Shown piece after piece: positions 42,392 through 50,556 of a stretch of DNA of 64,000 nt. The position numbers and the translations under genes are program-made. Position 1 is the first letter of the stretch. Each line of letters opens with the position of its first letter. The DNA comes from DATARH01 sp036489765 (GTDB lineage Bacteria > Pseudomonadota > Alphaproteobacteria > ATCC43930 > CGMCC-115725): positions 62,001-126,000 of the forward strand of contig DASXFE010000078.1 of NCBI GenBank assembly GCA_036489765.1. The letters are read 5' to 3'. The notes under the pieces are model-generated. The model was not told the origin of the DNA, did no database searches, and saw only the letters and a program-made list of their open reading frames with translations.

Positions 42392-44115
42392 TGCCCGACT
42401 CGGCGCGACTCCCGTTGCCCCGGCTCGCCGAGCGCCCGGCGCGGCCGAATGACATCGCCGGCCGTGACGTCATGCTGGCAAAGATCCTCGCCGTCGCGCT
42501 CGACGTGCTCGATGCCGACCAGGCCGCGATCTATCTCCACGATCCGCGACGGGGCGAGCTCTACACCAGCCATGCCGAGGCGCTCGGTGTGCGCGAACTG
42601 CGCATCGACGCCGCGAGCGGGGCACCGGGGCTCGCCTTCCGCACCGCGCGGATCGTCAACATCGCCGACGCCTATCACGACCTGCATTTCGACCGGTGGC
42701 TGGACGCGATGACCGGCTATCGCACCGATACGGTCCTCTGCGCGCCGATTTTCGGCAGCGACGGCGCCTGCGTCGGGGTGGTCGAGCTGCTCAATAAAAA
42801 GCACGGCACCTTCAGCACTCCCGACGAGCGGCGCCTCGCCGGGCTCGCCTCGCAAATGGGGGTTGCGGTCGATTACGCGGGGCTGTTCGACGAGATCATG
42901 ACGATCAAGTCGCACAACGAGAGCATGCTGCGCAGCCTGACCAACGGCGTCATCACCGTCGACCTCGTCGGGGTCGTCTCCTACTTGAACCCGGCCGCGG
43001 GCCGCATCCTGCATCTCGACGCGGACGCTTCGATCGGCCGCCCGCTCGCCGAGATTTTCGAGGACTTCAACGCCTGGGTGATCGAGGCGATCGGCGAGGC
43101 GACCGCGTCCGGCGAAGAGAAATCGCTGCCGAACAGCGAATTCTTCATTGCCGCCGCCGACGATTGGATCGCCGCCAACCTCGCGGTGATCCCGCTGCGC
43201 GACGACACGCAGCACACCGCGCTCGGCGCGATGCTCGTCATCGAGGACGTGCAGCGGGAAAAAGAGCTGCGGCGAACGATGTCGCGCTATCTGTCGAACG
43301 ACGTCATCGACCGGCTGATGGTCCGGGGCGATGACGGGCTCGGCGGCAGCGCCCACGAGGTGACGATCCTCTTCTCCGACATCCGCGGCTTCACGCCGCT
43401 GACCGAGCGGCTCGGCGCGAGCGAAACCGTGTCGATGCTGAACGAGTATTTCTCGTTCATGGAAGACGTCGTCACCAACCGCAGCGGCATGATCGACAAG
43501 TATATCGGCGACGCGATCATGGCCTTGTTCGGGTCGCCCTTTCCCGGCCCGCTCGACGCCGCCAACGCGGTGCAGGCGGCGGGCGAGATGTTCCAGGTGT
43601 TGCAGATCCTCAACACCCGCCGCACGGCGGAGGGGAAGGGCGTCATCCACATCGGGGTCGGGATCGGCACCGGCACGGTCATCACCGGCAATATCGGCTC
43701 GCCGAAACGGATGGACTTCACCGTGATCGGCGACCCGGTCAACCTCGCCTCGCGCATCGAAGCCGCGACCAAGCTCTTCGGCGCCGACATCCTCGTCTGC
43801 GGCACCACATGGGGCCGTCTCACCGACCCGCCGCGGGCGCGCCGCCTCGCCGTCGTCCGTCTGCGCGGCCAGACGCGGCCGACCGATCTGTGGGAGGTGC
43901 TGGGGCATCGTCCGGACGTCAGCGACGCGGCGATCGCCGGCTATACAAGGGGGCTCGACGCCTATACGGCGGGGCGCTGGACGGAGGCGATGCAGCATTT
44001 CGAAGCCGTCCTCGCCGAACGCGACGACAAACCCGCCAAGCTGATGATCGACCGCTGTCGTCGCTTGGTGGCGTCGGCCCCGGTCGATTGGGACAGCGTT
44101 CTCGACCTCGAATAG
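42391..44115 (+). CDS. GAF-PAS class III adenylate cyclase
   Basis: A 574-residue signalling enzyme. It has an N-terminal GAF domain (about 25-165), a PAS-like domain (about 175-290) and a class III cyclase domain (about 315-480). The two metal Asps are D330 (FSDIRGFT) and D374 (GDAIMALFG). The adenine-selecting residues are K439 (SPKRMDF) and D448 (GDPVN), and N451 and R455 complete the site, so ATP to cAMP is predicted. A short C-terminal tail follows. It is the last gene of the chemosensory operon and overlaps its neighbour by one base, so its synthesis is tied to CheA. It ends base-to-base with the convergent pseI gene. Confidence 0.9.
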   Translation: MPDSARLPLPRLAERPARPNDIAGRDVMLAKILAVALDVLDADQAAIYLHDPRRGELYTSHAEALGVRELRIDAASGAPGLAFRTARIVNIADAYHDLHFDRWLDAMTGYRTDTVLCAPIFGSDGACVGVVELLNKKHGTFSTPDERRLAGLASQMGVAVDYAGLFDEIMTIKSHNESMLRSLTNGVITVDLVGVVSYLNPAAGRILHLDADASIGRPLAEIFEDFNAWVIEAIGEATASGEEKSLPNSEFFIAAADDWIAANLAVIPLRDDTQHTALGAMLVIEDVQREKELRRTMSRYLSNDVIDRLMVRGDDGLGGSAHEVTILFSDIRGFTPLTERLGASETVSMLNEYFSFMEDVVTNRSGMIDKYIGDAIMALFGSPFPGPLDAANAVQAAGEMFQVLQILNTRRTAEGKGVIHIGVGIGTGTVITGNIGSPKRMDFTVIGDPVNLASRIEAATKLFGADILVCGTTWGRLTDPPRARRLAVVRLRGQTRPTDLWEVLGHRPDVSDAAIAGYTRGLDAYTAGRWTEAMQHFEAVLAERDDKPAKLMIDRCRRLVASAPVDWDSVLDLE

Positions 44116-45165
44116 CTATTCGATCGCGTCCCAGGTCACCGGTGTGCCGCGGGTGACCGGGCGGGCGGCGCGCTTGCCGAGCACCGTGTCGAGAAACTTC
44201 GGTGCCAATCCGTAGCCCGGGCGGATCGAGCGGACGTGCTCCGGGCCGATCGCTTCGCCGGCGGCGAGATCGGCGACAAAATAGAGCGAGCGCCGGAACT
44301 GGATATTCCCCGCCTCGCTGCCCTTGAGATCGTAGTGCACTCGCCCGAGCGCCGCGTAGGCTGCGCGGCAGTCACGGGCGAGGGCGGCGAACTCGCTCGG
44401 CTCCAGCGAAAATCCCGAATCGGGGCCGCCATCGGTGCGGGCGAGGGTCAGGTGCTTTTCGATCAGCACCGCGCCGAGCCCGATCGCCGCAACCGCGACG
44501 GCGGTGCCGAGCGTATGGTCCGAGAGACCGGTCGGCACCGAAAAGGTCTCGGCGAGATGCGGGAGCGTCAGCAGGTTCGTGTCCTCGTCCGGTGCGGGGT
44601 AGGACGAGACGCAGTGCAACACCACGAACTCTCGGCAGCCGGCGTCCCGGGCGGCGGCGACAGCCTCGCCGATCTCGTCGAGATTGGCCATCCCGGTCGA
44701 CATGATCAGCGGCTTGCCCGTCGATGCCGCCCGTCGGATCAAGGGTAGATCCACGAGTTCGAACGAGGCGATCTTGTAGGCCGGGCAGTCGAGGGTCTCG
44801 AGAAAATCGACCGCGCTGTCGTCGAAGGGAGCGGAGAAGGCGAGCATGCCGTGGCCGCGGGCGCGAGCGAACATCGCCGCGTGCCACTCCCAGGGTGTGT
44901 GTGCCTCCTCGTAGAGGTCGTGCAGGGTCCGCCCGTCCCAGGGGCCGCCGGCTATACGAAATTCGGCGCCGGGATGGTCGATCGTGATCGTGTCGGCGGT
45001 ATAGGTCTGCATCTTCACGGCATCGGCGCCGGCTTCCTTCGCGGCGTCGATCAGCGCGAGTGCCCGGTCGAGGGAGCCGTTGTGGTTGCCCGACAGCTCC
45101 GCGACGATCAGCGGCGGTTGCCTCCGCCCGACGCGGCGCCCGGCGATCGCGATTTCCGTACTCAT
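44116..45165 (-). CDS. pseI: Pseudaminic acid synthase
   Basis: A 349-residue NeuB-family enzyme. It condenses 2,4-diacetamido-2,4,6-trideoxy-altrose with phosphoenolpyruvate to make pseudaminic acid. The N-terminal TIM barrel starts with IVAELSGNHNGSLDRALALI, the family signature, and has the metal/PEP-binding HCVSSYP and GLSDHTLG segments. The C-terminal SAF domain (about 285-349, RRSLYFVADLAAGEAIGPEH) is present. Four bases of the start overlap the PseGH stop. It is the last gene of the minus-strand cassette; the other enzymes of the pathway are upstream, which fixes the identity as PseI and not sialic acid synthase. Confidence 0.93.
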   Translation of the reverse strand: MSTEIAIAGRRVGRRQPPLIVAELSGNHNGSLDRALALIDAAKEAGADAVKMQTYTADTITIDHPGAEFRIAGGPWDGRTLHDLYEEAHTPWEWHAAMFARARGHGMLAFSAPFDDSAVDFLETLDCPAYKIASFELVDLPLIRRAASTGKPLIMSTGMANLDEIGEAVAAARDAGCREFVVLHCVSSYPAPDEDTNLLTLPHLAETFSVPTGLSDHTLGTAVAVAAIGLGAVLIEKHLTLARTDGGPDSGFSLEPSEFAALARDCRAAYAALGRVHYDLKGSEAGNIQFRRSLYFVADLAAGEAIGPEHVRSIRPGYGLAPKFLDTVLGKRAARPVTRGTPVTWDAIE

Positions 45166-46688
45166 CCCCTCCCGATCCTGGCCGTGTAGATGCCGACCCC
45201 CAGTGCGCCATCATGTGAGGTCCTGCGAAACCCGCAACCGCGAAAGAGCCGCTGCGAGGCGACGTTGTCGTCGCGGATTTCGGCGATAAGACGGCCGGAT
45301 ACGATCTCGCGGCAGGCGGCGCGCAGCACCGCATGCCCGACGCCGCGCCCGCGCCAATCCGGGCTGACCGTGATCGAAACCCGCCGCGCCCCGTCATCAA
45401 GACGATCCAACCGGACCGTGCCCACGGCCTCCGCCTCGATCGAACCGACCAGCAGGCGGACATCAGGATCGCGCAGCGTAGCGGCGAGCCAGGTCTTGTG
45501 GTCGGAAAGGGTCACCGTCTCGTTGTGCAGGCTGTTTAGCCGGGTGATCGGATCGTTGCGCCAGGCGAGGAGGCGCTCCGCATCATCTTCGGTCGCTCGG
45601 CGGAGCGAGATCAGCCGGGCGCGCATCGCGTTCGCGACGCGATGCGCGCCCTTCCCGTCGACAAACCGCGCGGCGATGCGACTCATGCGGGCGAGCGCCG
45701 CGGGGTCGCGGCGCAAGGCCTCGATCGCGTGTGCGACAAGGGCGGCATCCACCTCGTCCGCGCGGCCGAGCAAGCGGGCGAGGCCGCGCCGCGCCAGTTC
45801 CTGCGCCACGCCTTCCTGATTGGCCGCGAGCGTCACGATCACCGCCGGCAGGCCGAGGCAGGCGCGTTCCCAGCTCGAAATGCCGGCCGCGCCGATCGCG
45901 AGGTCGGCCGCGGCAAGTAGATCGGCCATGTTCTCGACATTGGCATGGACCCGGAACCGCTCGTCGCCGCGACAGGCGGCGGCGATCGCGTCGCGTTGGC
46001 CGCTTTCGCCGCCGATCACAATGTCGGCGCGCATGGGCGGATTAAGTCGCTTCAGCCCTTCGATCCCGATCGCTGTGAAATTGGCCGGGTCGCTGCCTCC
46101 GAGTGTGACGAGCACGCGATCGACTGTCCGGCGCTGCCGGATGCCGCCTTTGCGGCGCTCCTCGAATTGGCCTCGGAGCAGCGCGTGGCGTGGCCCGAGC
46201 AGGGTCTCGCAATGCCCGGGGACCAGCCCTCGGTAGCGCCCGCGGGGCCCCGGAAAGAGGTTCTGGTCGACGAGGATGGCGCACACGTGACGGCGGTCGG
46301 CCAAGTCGTCGATGACCAGGGTATGGGAGACGGCCGGCGCAACCCGCTCTTCCCAGCGGTGGTCGATCGCAAAGTGATCGACCACGAGCCAATCGGCGTC
46401 GGCGGTGAGGGCTGCTTTGGTCGCGTCGGCATCGTCTTCCCACGGGGCGTTGAGCCAGGCGGCATGCGTCGTGTCGCCGGGCCGTGGGGCAAACGGCGCG
46501 GCGGGCTTGAGCGGGATGACCACATGGCCGTGACGGTCGGCTTGGGCGCGCAGGGCTTCCGGAAGGTTGCGGGAGACCAGGAAGCAACGATCGCCGCCCA
46601 CGGCAAGGGTATCGGCGAGGGCGAGGCAGCGGAAGAAATGGCCCGAGCCGATCTCGTGTCCGGCATCGACCCGGAAGGCTACGCGCAT
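45162..46688 (-). CDS. pseG: Fused PseG hydrolase and PseH N-acetyltransferase
   Basis: A 508-residue fusion. Residues 1-350 match PseG, the UDP-sugar hydrolase that removes UDP from 2,4-diacetamido-2,4,6-trideoxy-altropyranose (VDAGHEIGSGHFFRCLALAD start, GGSDPANFT, and the GT-B-like AAGISSWERACLGLP). Residues from about 365 onward are a GNAT acetyltransferase (ISLRRATEDDAERLLAWRND start, VSPDWRGRGVGHAVL acetyl-CoA loop) matching PseH. In most species they are separate genes; PseH acts just before PseG, so the fusion could channel the sugar. The ATG at 46688 begins ten bases inside the pseF gene. The longer frame upstream overlaps pseF and is not used. Confidence 0.9.
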   Translation of the reverse strand: MRVAFRVDAGHEIGSGHFFRCLALADTLAVGGDRCFLVSRNLPEALRAQADRHGHVVIPLKPAAPFAPRPGDTTHAAWLNAPWEDDADATKAALTADADWLVVDHFAIDHRWEERVAPAVSHTLVIDDLADRRHVCAILVDQNLFPGPRGRYRGLVPGHCETLLGPRHALLRGQFEERRKGGIRQRRTVDRVLVTLGGSDPANFTAIGIEGLKRLNPPMRADIVIGGESGQRDAIAAACRGDERFRVHANVENMADLLAAADLAIGAAGISSWERACLGLPAVIVTLAANQEGVAQELARRGLARLLGRADEVDAALVAHAIEALRRDPAALARMSRIAARFVDGKGAHRVANAMRARLISLRRATEDDAERLLAWRNDPITRLNSLHNETVTLSDHKTWLAATLRDPDVRLLVGSIEAEAVGTVRLDRLDDGARRVSITVSPDWRGRGVGHAVLRAACREIVSGRLIAEIRDDNVASQRLFRGCGFRRTSHDGALGVGIYTARIGRG

Positions 46689-47389
46689 GCGTCGAGGAGC
46701 CCCGCGGCGCGCAACGTCTGATAGACCAGTTCGGCGCGGACCCAGTCCTCTTCCGTGTCGATGTCGTGCACGAGATAGCGCGGCAGGATCACCGGCACCG
46801 ATTCCGGCGAAAACAGCACCCGCCCGTCGCGAAACGCCGCGGTCCGCCCCCAATAGAATTGGCCGGCGTCGTGGTAGGCCGGTTCGAGGTCCTGCGAGCG
46901 CGTGTCCCGGTGCTCCGGCGCGAAGGCATCGAGCGCGCCGTCGGGGCGGATCCGCAGGGCGCGCTGGATCGGGAATTCGAACGCGGTTACGGAGAAGGCG
47001 AAAGAGCGGCCGCTGTCGACAAGCTTTGCCAAGCCATAGCGCAGATCGGCGGCTCGCAGAAACGGGGCGGTGGCATAGATGCAGCAGGCGAAATCGATAT
47101 CGCGGCCGTTTTCGGCGAGCCAGCCGAGCGCGTGTTGGATCACCGCAATCGTCGTGGCGTGATCGCCGGCGAGGTCGGGCGGGCGGCGAAAGGGTATGGC
47201 GGCGCGATAGCTTTGGGCCACCTCGGCGATCTCGTCATCATCAGTCGAGACGATGACCTCGTCGAACAGGCCGCTCGCCCGCGCGGTCTCGATCGAATGG
47301 GCGATGACCGGCCGGCCGGCGAAGGGGCGGATGTTCTTGCGCGGAACCCGCTTACTGCCGCCGCGCGCCGGGATGATCGCGACGCGCAT
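46679..47389 (-). CDS. pseF: CMP-pseudaminic acid cytidylyltransferase
   Basis: A 236-residue nucleotidyltransferase. The N-terminal CTP-binding segment IIPARGGSKRVPRKNIRPFA is the signature of the CMP-sialate/pseudaminate synthetase family, and the DDDEIAEVA and DIDTEEDWVRAE regions complete the metal site. It activates pseudaminic acid with CTP for transfer. Its start overlaps the pseC stop by one base (TGATG) and its end overlaps the pseGH start by ten bases. The cassette order supports PseF over a KDO or sialic acid enzyme. Confidence 0.92.
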   Translation of the reverse strand: MRVAIIPARGGSKRVPRKNIRPFAGRPVIAHSIETARASGLFDEVIVSTDDDEIAEVAQSYRAAIPFRRPPDLAGDHATTIAVIQHALGWLAENGRDIDFACCIYATAPFLRAADLRYGLAKLVDSGRSFAFSVTAFEFPIQRALRIRPDGALDAFAPEHRDTRSQDLEPAYHDAGQFYWGRTAAFRDGRVLFSPESVPVILPRYLVHDIDTEEDWVRAELVYQTLRAAGLLDACA

Positions 47390-48546
47390 CAGCCCGCGTC
47401 GGCGCCTTCCAGCGCCGCGGCGAGCACTTCGACGACCTGGTCCTGCTCGGAGTTGGTCAGCGCGGGGAACATCGGCAGCGTAAACGAGCGCGCGTAATAG
47501 GCTTCTGCCACCGGAAACTGGCCGGCGCGGAAGCCGAGCCGCTCGTAGTAAGGCTGGCGGTGAACCGGGATGTAGAGCACCTGGACGCCGATGCCGCCCC
47601 CGCGCAGACGGTCGAATACCTGCCGCCGCGTCCCGGCCGGGACCTGGATCACGTACAGATGCCATGACGATCGCGTGTCCGGGTGCTGCCACGGCGCCAC
47701 GACCGGCAGGTTCGACAGCAGCGTGTCGTAGCGCGCCGCGAGCTCACGCCGGCGGGCGAGAAATTCCGAGAGTTTCGCTACCTGCGCCTCGCCGAGCGCC
47801 GCCTGGATGTCGGTCATGCGGTAGTTGAAGCCGAGCTCGATCTGGCGGTAGTCCCAATCGCCGTCGAGCGGCCGGTCGCACAGCGCGGGGTCCTTGGTGA
47901 TGCCGTGGCTGCGCAGCCGGCGCAGCCGGTCGGCGAGCCCGGCATCGCGCGTCAAGCACATCCCGCCCTCGCCGGTCGTGACGATCTTGACCGGATGAAA
48001 GCTGAACACGGCAATGTCGGCGTAGCGGCAATTCCCGACCGGCTCGCCCTCGTATTCGGCGCCGACAGCATGCGAGGCGTCTTCGATGACCCTGAACCCG
48101 TAACGGGCGGCGAGCGCGGCGATTCGGTCCATCTCGCAGCTCTGCCCGGCGAAATGCACCGGCACGACGATCTTCGGCAGCCTGTCGCGCGGTGTCGCCG
48201 CCAGTTTTGCCTCGAGGGCGTCGACATCCATGTTGTAGCTGCGGGGGTCGATATCGACGAAATCGACCGCGGCGCCGCAGTAGATTCCGGCATTGGCCGA
48301 GGCGACAAAGGTGTTGGGTACCGTCCACAGCCGGTCGCCGGGACCGAGACCGAGCGCGACGCAGGCGATGTGAAGCGCCGAGGTCGCATTGGTGACGGCG
48401 ACCGCATGGGGGGCGCCGACCGTTGCGGCGAGCGCCTTTTCAAAGCTCGGCACCGCCTCGCCCTGGGTCAACATCGGCGAGCGGAGGACCCGCACCACCG
48501 CGTCGATGTCGCTGTCGTCGATCGACTGGCGGCCGTAGGGGATCAC
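47389..48546 (-). CDS. pseC: UDP-4-amino-4,6-dideoxy-N-acetyl-altrosamine aminotransferase
   Basis: A 385-residue DegT-family PLP enzyme. The PLP lysine lies in FSFHPVKIVTTGEGG and the Asp in FRVIEDASHAVGAEY. It converts the 4-keto product of PseB to the 4-amino sugar. Start and stop are both overlapped by its neighbours (four bases with pseB, one base with pseF). In sequence it is clearly distinct from the other DegT aminotransferase in this window at 13887, which lies in the first polysaccharide locus. Confidence 0.93.
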   Translation of the reverse strand: MIPYGRQSIDDSDIDAVVRVLRSPMLTQGEAVPSFEKALAATVGAPHAVAVTNATSALHIACVALGLGPGDRLWTVPNTFVASANAGIYCGAAVDFVDIDPRSYNMDVDALEAKLAATPRDRLPKIVVPVHFAGQSCEMDRIAALAARYGFRVIEDASHAVGAEYEGEPVGNCRYADIAVFSFHPVKIVTTGEGGMCLTRDAGLADRLRRLRSHGITKDPALCDRPLDGDWDYRQIELGFNYRMTDIQAALGEAQVAKLSEFLARRRELAARYDTLLSNLPVVAPWQHPDTRSSWHLYVIQVPAGTRRQVFDRLRGGGIGVQVLYIPVHRQPYYERLGFRAGQFPVAEAYYARSFTLPMFPALTNSEQDQVVEVLAAALEGADAG

Positions 48547-49550
48547 GATCCGATCACCTGACGGATTTCCGGCACGCCCAGGAAATGCGGGTTGTGGCCG
48601 GAATGGTATTCGAACCCGTCGGCGACGCGGGTCCCGTGCTCGCCGCGCCCGTTGCGGGTGTAGTTGATCGCCTCATCGAAAAAGACGATCCCCGGGTGTA
48701 TGACGAAGTGATCGGGATACTCGATCGTCAGGTGCGCCTCGTCGCCCGGGCACATGATCTCGTGCAGTTTCTCGCCAGGGCGGATGCCGATGATATGGGT
48801 CGGCGTGTCCGGCGCCAGCGCCTCGGCCAGATCGACGATGCGGATCGAGGGGATTTTTGGGACGAAGATCTCGCCGCCCTGCATCCGCGCGAAATTGGCG
48901 AGGACGAAGGCGATGCCCTGCTGCAGCGAAATCCAGAACCGGGTCATGCGCGGGTCGGTGATCGGCAATGACGCCGCGCCGCCCTTCAGCAGCCCACGGA
49001 AATACGGCAGCACCGAACCGCGCGAGCCGACGACGTTGCCATAGCGGGTGACTGCAAACCGCGTGCGGCGCCCGCCTGCGAAATTGTTCGCGGCAACGAA
49101 GAGCTTGTCCGAGCAGAGCTTCGTGGCGCCGTAAAGGTTGATCGGGTGCGCCGCCTTGTCAGTCGACAGGGCAACGACCTTGTGCACCCCGTTCGCGAGC
49201 GCGGCGTGGATCACGTTTTCGGCGCCGTTGACGTTTGTCTTGATGAACTCCATCGGGTTGTATTCGGCCGCCGGCACCTGTTTGAGCGCAGCGGCGTGGA
49301 TCACGAAGTCGATCCCTTGCATGGCCGCCGTCATCCGGTCGCGGTCGCGCACGTCGCCGATGAAATAGCGCAGCCGCTTATCGGCCAGCTCTTGCTGCAT
49401 CTCGAACTGTTTCAGCTCGTCGCGCGAATAGATGACGAGCCGGGAAAACTCGATGCCGTCATCGAGCAGCGTCCTGACAAAGGCGCGCCCGAAAGAGCCC
49501 GTTCCGCCGGTGACAAAAAGCGACGCGCCCTTGAGCTCGCTAAAACTCAT
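48543..49550 (-). CDS. pseB: UDP-N-acetylglucosamine 4,6-dehydratase/5-epimerase (inverting)
   Basis: A 335-residue extended SDR that starts the pathway by dehydrating and epimerising UDP-GlcNAc. The cofactor motif is TGGTGSFGRAF, the Tyr-Lys pair is in NLYGATKLCSDK and the Thr in LSTDKAAHP. The ATG at 49550 has AGGACAG upstream; an ATG fourteen codons further upstream is less likely. It heads the five-gene cassette, whose members all overlap. The nearest upstream gene is a divergent methyltransferase (121-base gap), which gives room for a promoter. Confidence 0.94.
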   Translation of the reverse strand: MSFSELKGASLFVTGGTGSFGRAFVRTLLDDGIEFSRLVIYSRDELKQFEMQQELADKRLRYFIGDVRDRDRMTAAMQGIDFVIHAAALKQVPAAEYNPMEFIKTNVNGAENVIHAALANGVHKVVALSTDKAAHPINLYGATKLCSDKLFVAANNFAGGRRTRFAVTRYGNVVGSRGSVLPYFRGLLKGGAASLPITDPRMTRFWISLQQGIAFVLANFARMQGGEIFVPKIPSIRIVDLAEALAPDTPTHIIGIRPGEKLHEIMCPGDEAHLTIEYPDHFVIHPGIVFFDEAINYTRNGRGEHGTRVADGFEYHSGHNPHFLGVPEIRQVIGS

Positions 49551-49671
49551 CTTCTGTCCTGTGCCGCTTTCCCCGCCCCGGCTGATGGACAAGGCCGGGG
49601 CCTTAAGCTATCGGATCGCGCCGGCCGTTTCGACGCTCTTGCGCGGGGCCGATCGAAGGGGACCCGATTTC

Positions 49672-50556
49672 ATGCAACTCTCGCGGTTCAAGACCGGTGC
49701 CTGGCAGGGGCGTGACCGTGCCGAGCAATACCACCGCGGCACACTCGGAGCCCCCGAAATCTTTCAGCGCCTCAGGCACGACGTTTACATCCGCTATATC
49801 CAGCGCCACGCCGCCCCGGGCGCGCGGATTCTCGATCTCGGCTGCGGTACCGGGCTGATCGCGATCGCCTTGCACGATCTTGGCTACAAGGTCGTCGCCT
49901 GCGATGTCAGCGCCGGGATGCTGGAAAAACTGGCCGACGACAAGGGCGACCGCGACATTGAGCTGCGCCGCGGCGACGGCTTTGCCATCCCCGCCGCGGA
50001 TCGCGAGTTCGACATGGTCGTCTCGCGCATGTTCATCCAGCATTTCCCCGACTGGCCGCAGATTCTGGCCGAAAAGGCCCGGGTGACGCGGCCGGGCGGG
50101 ATCGTGCTGTTCGATTTCGGCAATCGCGAGCACCTCGCCGCCTGCGACCCGGATCTCGGCGTCGCCGACGATTTTCCCTATGCGAACAGCGAAAAGAACC
50201 CCGGCAAATTCTATGCCGTCGCCGATGAGGCGGAGATGCGCGACCGGGCCGCGGCATGCGGGCTCGATGTCGTCCAAATCGCGCCGCACGGGCTGCTGCT
50301 CTATAACGGATTCTTGTGGAAGAAGCTCGGCGGCGACGGTGTCCGCGAGTTCAACGCCCGGCTCGACAGCATCCTCGCTAGCCCTGAGGCGAGCGCGTTG
50401 TTGCTGATGATCGAAGAAACCTTGGTGCCGCTCCTGCCCAAATCCGCGTGCTACGGCAACATCACCGTGCTGCGTCGCGGCGGCGGGCGGATCGAACCGC
50501 CACAACCCGCTCAGCGGGGCATGTTTTCCTGGCTCCGCGGCGCCGGCTTAAAGTGA
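49672..50556 (+). CDS. Class I SAM-dependent methyltransferase
   Basis: A 294-residue methyltransferase of the UbiE/Methyltransf_11 type. The SAM loop is ILDLGCGTGLIAIALHDLG near residue 53, the acidic strand VVACDVSAGML and the later motif MVVSRMFIQHFPDW. The target is unknown; in this place, O-methylation of a glycan or of pseudaminic acid is possible. The ATG at 49672 has GAAGGGGA upstream and the longer frame before it is not coding-like. It is divergent from pseB and convergent with the next gene, overlapping it by 46 bases. Confidence 0.84.
   Translation: MQLSRFKTGAWQGRDRAEQYHRGTLGAPEIFQRLRHDVYIRYIQRHAAPGARILDLGCGTGLIAIALHDLGYKVVACDVSAGMLEKLADDKGDRDIELRRGDGFAIPAADREFDMVVSRMFIQHFPDWPQILAEKARVTRPGGIVLFDFGNREHLAACDPDLGVADDFPYANSEKNPGKFYAVADEAEMRDRAAACGLDVVQIAPHGLLLYNGFLWKKLGGDGVREFNARLDSILASPEASALLLMIEETLVPLLPKSACYGNITVLRRGGGRIEPPQPAQRGMFSWLRGAGLK

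Noticed and set aside
42175..43998. Minus-strand open frame of 607 codons opposite the adenylate cyclase
   Set aside because: The plus strand encodes an intact cyclase with all active-site residues; the opposite frame has no domain pattern.
44116..45165. Sialic acid (NeuB) or legionaminic acid synthase assignment
   Set aside because: The neighbouring PseB, PseC, PseF and PseG/PseH-type genes make the pseudaminic acid route the consistent reading.
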